Assembly (NCBI GenBank): GCA_018702695.1
Contig: JABIYR010000009.1
Location: forward strand, 1 to 53,552
Origin: Nitrospina sp.
GTDB taxonomy: Bacteria > Nitrospinota > Nitrospinia > Nitrospinales > VA-1
Length of the DNA: 53,552 nt
Reading direction: 5' to 3'
Shown here: piece after piece, positions 26,117 to 35,745 of the stretch
Numbering within the stretch: position 1 is the first letter of the stretch
Layout of the letters: each line of letters opens with the position of its first letter
Made by a program: the position numbers and the translations under genes
Notes under the pieces: model-generated
Databases searched by the model: none
What the model was told of the DNA's origin: nothing
Seen by the model: only the letters and a program-made list of their open reading frames with translations

Positions 26117-27221
26117 AACAAAAATTCCAGTCAATGAGCCTTATTTGGGCCAACGGGAAAAAGAATTGGTCAATGAATGCCTGGAGTCGGGTTGGATTTC
26201 TTCTGCTGGAAAATACATTGAAAAATTTGAAAACCAGTTTGCAGAATATTGTGAATGCGCCGAGGGGGTTACAACCACAAGTGGTACAACTGCAATTCAC
26301 CTTGCCTTAAAAAGTTTAGGAGTTGGGCCTGGTGATGAGGTGTTGGTGCCAGCATTCACAATGGTTGGCAGCGTATACCCCATTGTACAATGTGGAGCTT
26401 CACCTGTTTTTGTAGACAGTGAACCCGATACGGGAAATATGGATATTCAGGATCTTGAGAGCAAGATCACTGCATCGACCAAGGTTATTCTCATTGTTCA
26501 CATATACGGTCACCCTGCTGACATGGATCCAATATGTGATTTGGCACGATCCAGAAACCTGAAAATCTTGGAAGATGCTGCAGAAGCTCATGGAGCTTTG
26601 TATAAAGGCCGTAAGGCTGGAAGTCTGGGTGATGTGGGGTGTTTTAGTTTTTATGCAAATAAAATTATTACAACGGGTGAAGGAGGGATGATTGTTTCCA
26701 ACGATAAGGACTTGATAAAAAAAGCGAGACAATTAAAAGATCTTGCTCATGGTAAAATCCGATTTACTCATGAACTTCCTGAAGCATTTAATTATAGAAT
26801 GACAAATATCCAGGCGGCGATTGGGTTGGGTCAACTAGAAAGAATTGAAGAGACGGTCAAGAAAAAAATTGCGAATGCCGAACAATATTCAAATTTATTA
26901 AAAGGTGTTTCTTGTTTAAAGCTCCCTGTTTGCCGCCCCTGGGCCAGAAATGTATATTGGATGTATGGAGTTCAATTGTTGGACAACGACCGATTTGCAA
27001 GAGATGAACTAATGACCGCTTTGAAAAATGAAGGGGTTGATACCAGGTCATTTTTTTACCCACTAAATACTCAGAAGGCTTTTCAAGGGTATGGAAAGCA
27101 GGACTGCCCTAAAGCAGAAATCCTTGGCAAACAAGGCTTCTATCTCCCCTCGGGGCAAACCCTGAAACCTAATCAGATCCAGAGGGTTGCCGAAATTCTT
27201 GTAGAACTTCTTCAGGCGTAG
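26109..27221 (+). CDS. DegT/DnrJ/EryC1/StrS nucleotide-sugar aminotransferase
   Basis: PLP-dependent enzyme transferring an amino group to a keto-sugar nucleotide, 370 residues. Family signs: IPVNEPYLGQREKELV, SGTTAIHLALKSLGVGPGDEV, FTMVGSVYPI, the EDAAEAHGA stretch (cofactor Asp), and the PLP lysine in FYANKIITTGEGGM. The C-terminus has NYRMTNIQAAIGLGQLERIEE. The start at 26109 (MNKTKIPVNEP) matches the family better than ATG 26094; both overlap the cupin gene. A perosamine-synthase-like role in making an amino sugar for the surface glycan is plausible. Confidence 0.92.
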   Translation: MNKTKIPVNEPYLGQREKELVNECLESGWISSAGKYIEKFENQFAEYCECAEGVTTTSGTTAIHLALKSLGVGPGDEVLVPAFTMVGSVYPIVQCGASPVFVDSEPDTGNMDIQDLESKITASTKVILIVHIYGHPADMDPICDLARSRNLKILEDAAEAHGALYKGRKAGSLGDVGCFSFYANKIITTGEGGMIVSNDKDLIKKARQLKDLAHGKIRFTHELPEAFNYRMTNIQAAIGLGQLERIEETVKKKIANAEQYSNLLKGVSCLKLPVCRPWARNVYWMYGVQLLDNDRFARDELMTALKNEGVDTRSFFYPLNTQKAFQGYGKQDCPKAEILGKQGFYLPSGQTLKPNQIQRVAEILVELLQA

Positions 27222-27234
27222 CCACCCAAAGTCG

Positions 27235-28245
27235 TCACCCTGTTAATGGAAATTTAGATTTGATAATGTGCGCAAATAATCTATGTGTCTCGTCATTCCA
27301 GTGACCATCACAAGCAAAAGTAATAGCGTCAAGGGCGATATTCAGTTTTTCTAGTTCTCCCACTAAATCTATAAATAGAATCTTATGCTGTGTTAAAAAT
27401 TGAGAGATGATTTTATAGTGATTTCGGTCAGGGGAGAAAATAATGACTCGATGACCAACATGATTGGCTTTTGATAGTTTGTTGATCTGAATAACGGCGC
27501 CTTTAATCTGTTTCCAGTTTTTCGACCAATCTCTTGATCCGTAGGGAATATTTGAGGGGCTGAAACCATTTTCACTGCTAGCGAGCTTGTTTTTGTAGTA
27601 GAGGAAGGTTTTTTTTAAATAACCATATAATTCGTAGTTAGCTAAGGCCTCTCTTAACTGTTCTTTTATGCCCATCGCAGGGGGTTTCAATGTCTCATAG
27701 TGGTTCAGGTCGCTAAAATTTAAATGAACCAAAGCGCGATTCGACCAACCAAACTCTTGAGGGTCCACCTCTTCTAAATCTCTCCCCCACCCCTCATCTA
27801 ATGAAATAAATTCAATGAGATACTTAGCACGCTCTAATTGCGCAAACTTTTTTAAGATTTCTAGGTGCTGAGTAGGGCCAGTCCCTCCCAGCCCATAATT
27901 CAAAAAATTCAGTTTCCCAGAATATTCTCTATAAAGACTATTGTGGATTATATTTTTATTTTTTATCATAAGTGCTTCAATATAAGAGTCTCCTAGGATA
28001 ATGACATCCTTTTTGTCAGGGTTGAAGTTATAGTTGTTTTTGATCAGACCTCTCTCGTCAAACATATATGGTGTACTGTAACAATCTTTTTCATAAACAT
28101 ATTGAAAGTTTCTTTTATGCCACATTCCAATATCAGGGTCATATTGGACAGGCGAAATCCCTCCCCTAAAAGGCGAATAGGTTAAAAAAATCTCAAAAAA
28201 AACTGTGGCTAGAAATATGCTTATTGCAGTTTTGAAAAGTATCAT
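27235..28245 (-). CDS. SGNH-hydrolase-like membrane-anchored protein, MBOAT partner
   Basis: 336 residues. One N-terminal TM helix (about 6-22), then a periplasmic SGNH domain: block I GDSYIEA (Gly-Asp-Ser), a block with NYGLGGTGPTQ (Gly and Asn), and block V CDGHWNDETH, whose Asp and His complete the triad. It starts 8 bases after the MBOAT gene. In AlgI/AlgJ, PatA/PatB and DltB/DltD systems an MBOAT passes an acyl group across the membrane to an SGNH protein that esterifies a glycan. This pair probably O-acetylates the cell-surface polysaccharide. Confidence 0.85.
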   Translation of the reverse strand: MILFKTAISIFLATVFFEIFLTYSPFRGGISPVQYDPDIGMWHKRNFQYVYEKDCYSTPYMFDERGLIKNNYNFNPDKKDVIILGDSYIEALMIKNKNIIHNSLYREYSGKLNFLNYGLGGTGPTQHLEILKKFAQLERAKYLIEFISLDEGWGRDLEEVDPQEFGWSNRALVHLNFSDLNHYETLKPPAMGIKEQLREALANYELYGYLKKTFLYYKNKLASSENGFSPSNIPYGSRDWSKNWKQIKGAVIQINKLSKANHVGHRVIIFSPDRNHYKIISQFLTQHKILFIDLVGELEKLNIALDAITFACDGHWNDETHRLFAHIIKSKFPLTG

Positions 28246-28253
28246 CAGTAAAA

Positions 28254-29657
28254 TTAAAAATTAAAATAAAGGAATTCCATTGTCTTATTGTTCGATATTT
28301 GGAAATTGTTAAGTTGGAGTAGGGAAAAAAATGCCAAAAATAAGGCAATGTAAATGGCCTCGGTTTTAGTATTGACTTGCCTTGCCCACTGCATGGAGTT
28401 CTTGGCTCCAAAGACTATCCCTAGGAAGAAAAGAATATAAAGTGCTGGTAATAATTCAAAGGCCCCTACTCCATTAAAGCCCAACATTGCTGTTAGAATT
28501 TGGACTGCGTTCTTCCACTCATCGGCTCTAAAAAAAACCCATGCAAAATTTACAAACAGGAATGTTAAAGCTCCTGAGAAAAAATAATGCATTTTGAATT
28601 CCGTCTTTAACCAAAAATGGTGAACGATAAGAGCGATACCATTTAGCAAACCCCAGAAAATGAAAGTCCAACCGGCACCATGCCACAATCCGCATAGAAA
28701 AAATGTTGTGATGAGATTAATACAGGTGCGTAATAAACCCGATCTATTGCCTCCAAGTGGAATGTATATATAATCCAACAAGAAGCGACTCAAGCTCATA
28801 TGCCACCTTCTCCAGAAATCCCTTATGTTAAGGGCTTTGTAAGGAGAATTGAAATTTTCTGGAAGACGTATATTGAACACAAGAGCACTTCCTAACGCCA
28901 TATCGGTGTAACCACTAAAATCAAAATATAATTGGAGGGTAAAGGAAAGGGAGGTGACCCAGGCTTGAAGAAGAGTGATTATTTCAGTCGCGTCAAAACC
29001 GCGCGAAGCCCATATTGCAAAGGTATCTGCAATAACTACTTTTTTAAATAATCCTATCGAAAAGACGAGCAAACCCGAAACAACATTTTTAGGATTAATT
29101 CGCCTATTAATAGGCTCATTAAGTTGTGGCATCATTTCAAGGTGATGGACGATTGGACCTGCTATTAATTGAGGAAAAAATAAAACAAAAAGAGCATAAT
29201 CGAATAGATTTGTTTCTTTTACGGCTCCTTTGTAGCTATCAACGAGATATGCAATTTGTTGGAAAGTGAAAAAGCTGATTGCCAAGGGAAGAATGAAATT
29301 CAGAGGCTCAATTTTCGCATGAAAAGCCCAGTTCCAGTTTTCAATGAGAAAGTCCGTATACTTAAAGTACCCAAGTAGAGCAAGGTTTCCCAGAATCCCA
29401 AGCGCAAGAAATATTCTTCTAAAGTCAGTATGTTTTGATTGAGGAAATATGAGAATTCTGTTAATTCCGTAATTGAAAATGATTGAACCCAGTATTAACG
29501 GAACATAAAAAGGGTTCCACCATCCATAAAAAAATAATGATGCTCCCAGTAGCCAGATCCGAGATGCCTTATTACCCCAAAAACCATTCAGAAAGAAGAA
29601 TACAAAAAAAGTGGTAGGGAGAAATATTAAAATGAATTCAAAAGAGTTGAATAACAT
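28254..29657 (-). CDS. MBOAT-family O-acyltransferase (AlgI/PatA-like)
   Basis: 467-residue polytopic inner-membrane protein with about eleven hydrophobic helices. AlgI-type signatures are seen in order: FFYGWWNPFY, FFTFQQIAYLVD, FFPQLIAGPIVHH, QLYFDFSGYTDMALG, NFNSPYKALNIRDFWRRWH and the catalytic His in FFLCGLWHGAGWTFIFWG. It moves acyl (often acetyl) groups from the cytoplasm to the periplasm. It is followed by the SGNH partner on the same strand. The frame begins at an ATG at 29657 in an AT-rich leader. Confidence 0.92.
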   Translation of the reverse strand: MLFNSFEFILIFLPTTFFVFFFLNGFWGNKASRIWLLGASLFFYGWWNPFYVPLILGSIIFNYGINRILIFPQSKHTDFRRIFLALGILGNLALLGYFKYTDFLIENWNWAFHAKIEPLNFILPLAISFFTFQQIAYLVDSYKGAVKETNLFDYALFVLFFPQLIAGPIVHHLEMMPQLNEPINRRINPKNVVSGLLVFSIGLFKKVVIADTFAIWASRGFDATEIITLLQAWVTSLSFTLQLYFDFSGYTDMALGSALVFNIRLPENFNSPYKALNIRDFWRRWHMSLSRFLLDYIYIPLGGNRSGLLRTCINLITTFFLCGLWHGAGWTFIFWGLLNGIALIVHHFWLKTEFKMHYFFSGALTFLFVNFAWVFFRADEWKNAVQILTAMLGFNGVGAFELLPALYILFFLGIVFGAKNSMQWARQVNTKTEAIYIALFLAFFSLLQLNNFQISNNKTMEFLYFNF

Positions 29658-29953
29658 TCAAAAAAAGACCAAAAAGTAAAATGTAAAAAAACGCATATAC
29701 AGCTGGGTATCAGGCAATTATGGTATGAGATGACATATTCTGATGTGAAAAGTACCTACTGTGATAATTGTGCGATATGGAGTAAGAATTCATTCTATAA
29801 AGGTGAAGAAAAAAGTAAAGCAATATATTTTAGGCCAAGAGATTTTGAAATCTTGATGTCAAGTCTTGATTTTTGTGCGTGTTTGATACGTCCTGATACC
29901 CTAGATAGAATATGCGTGGTTCAAACAAAATTTAGGGTCTAACAAGTTTTGGT
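29658..29953. other. AT-rich non-coding stretch
   Basis: Between the MBOAT gene and a decayed gene. A 70-codon open frame at 29730-29942 has four cysteines but no ribosome site and no familiar features, so I do not call it. Promoters for the MBOAT operon must lie here. Confidence 0.4.
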
Positions 29954-30142
29954 TCATAATAAAAAGAATTTGAGTCGGCGCGAGCTCTTGAAGTCAGGTG
30001 TTTTTCTAAGGCCTAACCTCGAAAAAAACTGCACGCCTCCTTGCAACACTTGAGGAATTATATACCGATACTTTGCGAGTTTTTCTTTTAAATTCAAATC
30101 ATAGTACTCAGCTTCTTGGGCGTTGAGATAAAATGGCCTTAG
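29954..30142 (-). pseudogene. C-terminal remnant of a decayed protein-coding gene
   Basis: A minus-strand frame of about 62 codons ends at TGA 29954-29956 and has good coding character (NAQEAEYYDLNLKEKLAKYR, then IIPQVLQGGVQFFSRLG), but it opens right after a stop codon and has no start codon. A second frame just upstream (FEHKSHDTQITKAILSQR) continues towards the same point, as expected for a frameshifted ancestor. The family is not recognised; the location within the polysaccharide region suggests a former glycan gene, perhaps a transferase. Confidence 0.4.
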
Positions 30143-30274
30143 TTATCTGCGTGTCATGTGATTTATGTTCAAATCTGTATAGTGAAAGATGAAAAGCGAA
30201 TGCACAGGGTTTTTGATATGGAAGAAACCATATAAGATCACTAAAAATAGAATAATTTTAAGTTTAAAGGATTA

Positions 30275-32668
30275 ATGACTTCTCATACCATGAAGGAAAA
30301 AACTAATACCGCGGCAAGGCTGGTTAAGAATTCAGCGTGGTTGTTTTTTTCTGAAATACTTTCTAAGCTAACAGCTCTTGGTACTCAGATAATTGCGGCT
30401 CGATATTTGGGAGACGAGGGATTTGGAGTTTTTGGGTTTGCTTTTATTGCCACGGGAATCGTGTTGGACTTTATTGATAATGGATTGAAAGTGTTTCTGA
30501 CGCGCGCCATCTCGCGGGAGCCTGAATTGATGGGTGATTATCTTCGTAATATATTTGCACTCAAGTGGATTCTTACTTTTTTTTCAGTCCTCGTTTTCTC
30601 AGCAGGTCTTATTTTAATCCCTCTGGATAGTGAAACACTCAAGGTTGTTTCCATTGTAGGCATTGCATTAGTGATTAATGGGTACGCGGAAATGTACCTA
30701 GGTGTTTTTCGCGCATTCGAGAAAATGCTGTTGGTCTCGAAGTTAATGGTTTTTCAGCGTGCATTATTTTTTGTGCTGGGACTACTCGTGCTGCTGACGG
30801 GGTCACATGTGATGGAATTTTCAGAGGCATTTCTTCTTACTTCTATAATTTGCTTTTTTGTCACTCGAAAGCAGATGAGTAAGCCTGCGCAGGGCTTGAG
30901 AAGAAAGTTTGACTGGGTTTTGATCTGGAAAATTTTAAAAGATTCAATGCCAATATGTGGGGTCGTTTTTTTTAGTTACATCTATTTCTGTATCGACTCT
31001 GTTCTCTTGTTCCTCATGGTTGGAAAGGCAGGGACAGGCTGGTATTTTGCTGCATTCAAAATTATTGAATCTTTAGCCCTGCTTTTGGCTAGTGTTCGCG
31101 GGGCACTTTTCCCAATTCTTTCAAGAATCTGTTCACATGATGGAGGTCGTTTTGAACGGCTATGGAAAGAGGCGGCACGATACCTGCTTATTGTTGGTCT
31201 TCCTATTTCTGCTGGGACAGCGGTTCTTTCTCCTCAACTGATTGATATTTTGTACGGGGCAGACTATGAGATAACGGGGTTGGTTCTGCAGGTCATGGCA
31301 ATTCCATTCTTTCTTCTGGTCATCAATGAATTCATTGCCTATCTTTTATTGTCGGCAGATAAAACGAGCAAGGTTTTAAAAATTGTAAGAACAGGAGCGC
31401 TGATAAATATTGTTTTAAATATTCTAATTATTCCGCAGTGGGGCTTGATAGGGGCGGCTATAAGTGCTGGTTTGACAGAGTTATTATTGTTTGTATTGTT
31501 TTTTAGAGCCATCAATAAATATTATGAGGAGACATCTTTCTTGTCTCTTGTCTGGAGACCAGCTTTAGCGGCAGTTGGAATGGCTTGGGTTATTGTTCAA
31601 ATGTCATGGGCAATTATTCCATCAGTTTTACTCGGTATAAGTGTTTATTTTTTAATCTTGATCTTGCTTCAGACTTTTAATGAGTATGATTTTTTGGTGT
31701 TGAGATGTGTTTTTAATCGAACGAGTGATGAAAATCTGGTTGCGAAGCTTCCAGAGGTTTCCCTTCCCCTGTCCATCGTTATCGTTAGTTACAAATCGTT
31801 ACAACATATTACAGAGTGCCTGAATTCCATTCAGGCTAATTTGGGGCAGAGTGAGTATGAAATCATTGTTGTCGACAATGCCTCAGGCGATGGAACTGTT
31901 GAGAGCCTGAGGCAATCGTTTCCTAAAGTTCACTTGATTGCCAATGACCAGAACTTGGGTTTTTCAAAAGCCAATAATCAAGCCATAAAAATTTCTCGTG
32001 GCGAATATATACTCTTGCTCAATAATGATACAGAAGTGCTTCATGGGTCTTTGGAAAATATGATGAATATAATGGCAAAATCACCACAGATAGGATTGCT
32101 GGGGTGTCGTTTGCTAAACCCGGATCAAAGCCTTCAGGAATCATTTGGCGATAAAGCAGGTTTTGTTCAAGAGTTTTTCAGGAAATTCTTGTGGAACAAA
32201 ATTTATAAGAGTAACTCCAAATTTAAATTTCTATTGAACTGGACGCATTCGGAGGAAAAGGAGGTAGGTTGGGTTCGGGGTGCCTGCATGTTATTCCAGA
32301 GGAATGCGATCGCAGATGTTGGGTTGATGGATGAAAATTATTTCATGTATTTTGAGGATATGGATATAGGCTTGAGTTTGCGCAAAAGAGGCTGGGAGGT
32401 TCGGTTTACTCCAGAAGCATCTATCATTCATCATCAGGGTGTGAGTCAGTCGAAAGCTCCGCATCTAAAGGCCATGGCATATAGAAAGAGCCAATTGTAT
32501 TATTATAAGAAAAATTATGGGCAGGTTGGATTGCGGGGGCTCAAAGCATATCTATTTTTGAAGTTTTTAAGCAATGCAGTCGTGAGTTTTGTTTACAGAC
32601 GAAATGAAAGCGAAGAGGTTGTTCGGTTTCGCAGAGAAGAACGAGAACTGATTCGAACTTATCAATGA
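30275..32668 (+). CDS. Fusion of a Wzx-type polysaccharide flippase with a GT2 glycosyltransferase
   Basis: 797 residues in one uninterrupted frame. Residues about 10-470 are a polytopic MATE/PST-type flippase: NSAWLFFSEILSKLTALGTQ, IIAARYLGDEGFGVFGFAF, GLIGAAISAGLTELLLF. From about 497 a GT2 domain begins: LSIVIVSYKSLQHITECL, VVDNASGDGT, LLLNNDTEV (DxD region), GWVRGACMLFQRNA, and YFMYFEDMDIGLSLRKRGW with the ED motif. It resembles rhamnosyltransferase-type GT2 enzymes. The two activities are normally separate proteins; fusing them could couple the last cytoplasmic sugar addition to export of the lipid-linked unit. The spacing (AAAGGATTAATG) supports the start. The ATG at 30290 is an alternative. 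Confidence 0.88.
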   Translation: MTSHTMKEKTNTAARLVKNSAWLFFSEILSKLTALGTQIIAARYLGDEGFGVFGFAFIATGIVLDFIDNGLKVFLTRAISREPELMGDYLRNIFALKWILTFFSVLVFSAGLILIPLDSETLKVVSIVGIALVINGYAEMYLGVFRAFEKMLLVSKLMVFQRALFFVLGLLVLLTGSHVMEFSEAFLLTSIICFFVTRKQMSKPAQGLRRKFDWVLIWKILKDSMPICGVVFFSYIYFCIDSVLLFLMVGKAGTGWYFAAFKIIESLALLLASVRGALFPILSRICSHDGGRFERLWKEAARYLLIVGLPISAGTAVLSPQLIDILYGADYEITGLVLQVMAIPFFLLVINEFIAYLLLSADKTSKVLKIVRTGALINIVLNILIIPQWGLIGAAISAGLTELLLFVLFFRAINKYYEETSFLSLVWRPALAAVGMAWVIVQMSWAIIPSVLLGISVYFLILILLQTFNEYDFLVLRCVFNRTSDENLVAKLPEVSLPLSIVIVSYKSLQHITECLNSIQANLGQSEYEIIVVDNASGDGTVESLRQSFPKVHLIANDQNLGFSKANNQAIKISRGEYILLLNNDTEVLHGSLENMMNIMAKSPQIGLLGCRLLNPDQSLQESFGDKAGFVQEFFRKFLWNKIYKSNSKFKFLLNWTHSEEKEVGWVRGACMLFQRNAIADVGLMDENYFMYFEDMDIGLSLRKRGWEVRFTPEASIIHHQGVSQSKAPHLKAMAYRKSQLYYYKKNYGQVGLRGLKAYLFLKFLSNAVVSFVYRRNESEEVVRFRREERELIRTYQ

Positions 32669-32724
32669 CATGGAAGGTAAGAAGATAGAGCTGGGTTATA
32701 CTTTTAACTCATCAGTCGTTGAGC

Positions 32725-33804
32725 TTAAAGGGGAGGGAGTTTTATTTTTAAATGGCTCATTACCTCGCTCACTTCAATAGATGTCAGGCAACTCAGGTGA
32801 TCACACTCCGGAAACTTGCCATGATGGAAACAGGGCGAGCACTCGATTTTTTTGAATAAGATGGTGTTGTGAGAATCGGGTGATGCCCATTGATTTGGGT
32901 TGGTCGGGCCATAAATAGAAATAGTAGGTTTTTGCATAGCGGTTGCGATATGAAGAGGGCCGCAGTCGTTGCCAATAACTGCCTGGCAACGTTCAAATAA
33001 TGATGCCATCTGTCCCAAGCTTAAATGTGTTGCATCAATACAGTTGGAAGACTCCAATGCTATGGTTTTTGCCACCTCCCGGTCTCCCGGCCCCCCTACC
33101 AAAAATATTTTACCGCCATATTCTTTTTTGAATTGTTTGGCCAACTCGATATAACGGTCAGCAGGCCATCGGCGAGTTGCCATGAGGCCTTGAGCCACAT
33201 TATGTCCTCCTCCAGGGATTACGGCTAACACAGGGGTTTGTTCCAATACTTGATGCTGGCTGAGAAAGTCTGGAAGAAATATTTTGTCGTCTTTGGAATA
33301 ATAGTAAAAAGTTCTCTCATATTTTACTTGCAAGTTTAACAGTCGCAATAAGTCCAAATAGCTTTCTCTCTCATTCTGATTGGGTTTCTGGGGGGCGGAG
33401 TCTGTTAACGTGATACCTTCGTTCCCTCTTGCAAAACCTACACGACGCGGTATGCCGACTAGATAAGCCAATACATTAAATTGCCAAGCACGATGCATTA
33501 TGAAGGTAAGGTCGAAAGAATGCTTGCGCAATTGGAATACGATGCGAAACAACTCACGCAGTCGGTTGAACAGGTTGCCTTTGTATAGGGTATTGTCGTC
33601 CGCTAGTATGAATTCATCAATGCAAGGGTTATGTTTGACCGCGTTAAAGCAGGACTTCCCGGTCAACAAAAGAATATGCGCCTTTGGATAAACTTTTCTA
33701 AGGTTATCGAAGAAGGTGGAGGCCATTACCAAATCCCCCATAGCTCCTATTTTTATGAGGAGAATTTTTTTAGCATTAGGTTTTGACGGGAAGTGTGATG
33801 TCAT
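32725..33804 (-). CDS. GT9-family (ADP-heptose:LPS heptosyltransferase-like) glycosyltransferase
   Basis: 359-residue GT-B enzyme. N-terminal KKILLIKIGAMGDLVMASTFF is the GT9 signature; the C-terminal half has KIFLVGGPGDREVA, VIGNDCGPLHIATAMQKPTISIYGPTNP and a Cys/His-rich tail (CSPCFHHGKFPECDHLSCL) that is common in this family. It adds a heptose or similar sugar to the inner core of LPS at the cytoplasmic face. It lies convergent to the flippase-GT2 fusion and closes the polysaccharide region. Confidence 0.9.
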   Translation of the reverse strand: MTSHFPSKPNAKKILLIKIGAMGDLVMASTFFDNLRKVYPKAHILLLTGKSCFNAVKHNPCIDEFILADDNTLYKGNLFNRLRELFRIVFQLRKHSFDLTFIMHRAWQFNVLAYLVGIPRRVGFARGNEGITLTDSAPQKPNQNERESYLDLLRLLNLQVKYERTFYYYSKDDKIFLPDFLSQHQVLEQTPVLAVIPGGGHNVAQGLMATRRWPADRYIELAKQFKKEYGGKIFLVGGPGDREVAKTIALESSNCIDATHLSLGQMASLFERCQAVIGNDCGPLHIATAMQKPTISIYGPTNPNQWASPDSHNTILFKKIECSPCFHHGKFPECDHLSCLTSIEVSEVMSHLKIKLPPL

Positions 33805-33938
33805 TTAGGTGCTTTTTTATTTAGCAGAAACTCTAGATAATAGTGCTCCTAGAGCTTATTTGCTGAGTGAGGAGGGAGGGAAAGGTTGAGTCGATAAGTC
33901 AGCAAGACTGAGGCGATAAAAGAGGGTTCTTGTCAATT

Positions 33939-35150
33939 CTAATTCGATTCCATGGCATCGTTGAAAAATGCGAAAAGAATTTCAAGTTGAGCGAGCAGTT
34001 CTTTTTCCTCAAGCGAGTGGATGCGAAAAGAAACTGCACCCGCATGACCGCCACCTCCCATATATAGATCTCCAAATAATTCTTTGATTTTGTCTTCAGC
34101 AATACGTAAGTCTATGCCGGAAAAATCGACGGCTCTGCGAATTTTTATAAAGACACAGTCTATGCCTTCGGCATTTTTCCCTTCAAAAATAAGGACTCCG
34201 GCATGGCCAGATTTTTCAGGTACAGCATTCACCAAAAAATTCATGATATCGACAAACCAGTCAGATTGAAACGCCTGACAGTTCCCTTTTACCTCCTTAT
34301 AGATTGAAGGCAGAAGGCTTAAAAAACCCATTTTACCCTTGTTCTCAATGCGTGCACTCAGCAAATCAAAACAGCCTTGCTGGTCTTGTGTCAGCCGGTT
34401 TAAATAATCCATGATTTGTTTGGGATCGCCAAACTTTGAAACTTTACAGTCTTCTACTCGTTTTTCATCTGCGTCACGCCAGCGGGTGATGATTTGTAGC
34501 TGGTCTCCGAGTTTGCTCATCCAACGGTCGTAATCATCCTTGTAGTGGATGACCTTGCCCCCCACGGTATCACCGAGCATTCCAGTTATCAGCCCGAGAA
34601 TGATATTGCGCTGACTGAACGGATTAGGTCCCTCAGGGTTTTTTTTATGCAGTATCTCCAAAATGTCGCCAATGATTTCTGTGTTGGCATTGGCGTTTCG
34701 AAATAATTTAATTCCGTAATCAGTCAGCTCTTCGCTATCGGCTCCGAAGTGATGATCAATTTCTAGAACTTGGGGTTTTTTTGACAAGATATGATCTGAA
34801 ATGAAAGTATAAAATGGCACTAATTTTGTGTTTGCTGTATCACAGAATATGACTGTTTCAACCTCATCCTTGATGGACTCAATCTCTTCTTTGCTTCTGA
34901 GAATGCAAATGGAGTTGTAGAGAATAATTTTTTCAAAAAAATCCAGGTTGTCACCCAGTGTCTCAGGAATGACCAAAAATACTTTTTTATCCAGCTGGTT
35001 TAAGTAAAGAGAAAGAGAAAGCATCGAACCCACAGAGTCCGGGTCGATATCACCACTGAACAAGAAGCAGTTGCTGGAATTAATCAGGTCTACGGCCTGG
35101 CTCAGGTTGGTGTCCCAAGTTGGCCCATCAATGGGTTTTTTCTCTTTCAT
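33939..35150 (-). CDS. DHH-family phosphoesterase (NrnA-like)
   Basis: 403 residues. The DHH domain has motif I near residues 32-42 (SGDIDPDSVGS), motif II Asp104 (FCDTAN), and motif III Asp132-His133-His134 (EIDHHFGAD). The C-terminal DHHA1 part ends with MGGGGHAGAVSFRIH. Such enzymes degrade nano-RNA, pAp or cyclic dinucleotides in the cytoplasm. The usual His that opens motif I appears to be replaced by Ser-Gly, so metal binding may be altered; an inserted stretch lies between the two domains. No linked gene hints at a substrate. Monocistronic. Confidence 0.85.
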   Translation of the reverse strand: MKEKKPIDGPTWDTNLSQAVDLINSSNCFLFSGDIDPDSVGSMLSLSLYLNQLDKKVFLVIPETLGDNLDFFEKIILYNSICILRSKEEIESIKDEVETVIFCDTANTKLVPFYTFISDHILSKKPQVLEIDHHFGADSEELTDYGIKLFRNANANTEIIGDILEILHKKNPEGPNPFSQRNIILGLITGMLGDTVGGKVIHYKDDYDRWMSKLGDQLQIITRWRDADEKRVEDCKVSKFGDPKQIMDYLNRLTQDQQGCFDLLSARIENKGKMGFLSLLPSIYKEVKGNCQAFQSDWFVDIMNFLVNAVPEKSGHAGVLIFEGKNAEGIDCVFIKIRRAVDFSGIDLRIAEDKIKELFGDLYMGGGGHAGAVSFRIHSLEEKELLAQLEILFAFFNDAMESN

Positions 35151-35318
35151 GCTAAACCTTTTAACGAAGGTGAAATTTTGCGGAATAATCGGGTATTATA
35201 AGAGGTTTCCCTAGAGGTTGACAAATAAATTTGGCGAATTTCAAGGTGAATTAAAGGTTTTTTTTGAGGGATAGTTGCAATAACTTCAGGTGTTTAGCGG
35301 GGGCTCGGTTGGTTAGAT

Positions 35319-35738
35319 TTACAAAAACCCTGGGTTGTCGTCAAAAATTTCGTTGTAATCCTCCTTGTTCACCCCATTAGTAGGGGCAGGGCGACACCAA
35401 TCAAATTTAGCATCCCCCTCCTCATCATCCAAGGCCTTGTCCTGAGCCTTTGTAATCTTATCTGCAAAATCCTTCATGTCCAATATGGTGAAATCTTGGG
35501 CCCCGCATTGACATTCAGACTCGCCATTAACGAATTCAGTCTCGGATTTGAGCAAATAGGCCCTTCCGCAGGAGTCACAGGTGTGACCCTGATGGGTGTC
35601 GGCCAAATTATAAGCCAGCATATTCTCCCGGCATTGGTTGCATATTGCGTGATCGCCAAGACGGAACCCCTGAATCAGGTTTTCTAGGCTACAACCGCCA
35701 CACTCTATGAGTAGTTCGAAAGGGCTATTTTCAGTCAT
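35319..35738 (-). CDS. Small protein with two zinc-ribbon-like CxxC pairs
   Basis: 139 residues from ATG 35738; a longer frame extends into the neighbour but is unlikely. Four cysteine pairs are seen: CGGC (14-17), CNQC, CDSC and CQC, spaced as two zinc ribbons, followed by an acidic C-terminal tail (LDDEEGDAKFDW). No catalytic motif. The ATG is 7 bases past the stop of the ferritin-like gene, so the two are co-expressed. Function unknown; a metal-binding or redox partner is a guess. Confidence 0.65.
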   Translation of the reverse strand: MTENSPFELLIECGGCSLENLIQGFRLGDHAICNQCRENMLAYNLADTHQGHTCDSCGRAYLLKSETEFVNGESECQCGAQDFTILDMKDFADKITKAQDKALDDEEGDAKFDWCRPAPTNGVNKEDYNEIFDDNPGFL

Positions 35739-35745
35739 GGTTTGA

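Noticed and set aside
29730-29942. 70-codon plus-strand frame with several Cys
   Set aside because: No ribosome site and no recognisable motif; AT-rich DNA gives such frames by chance.
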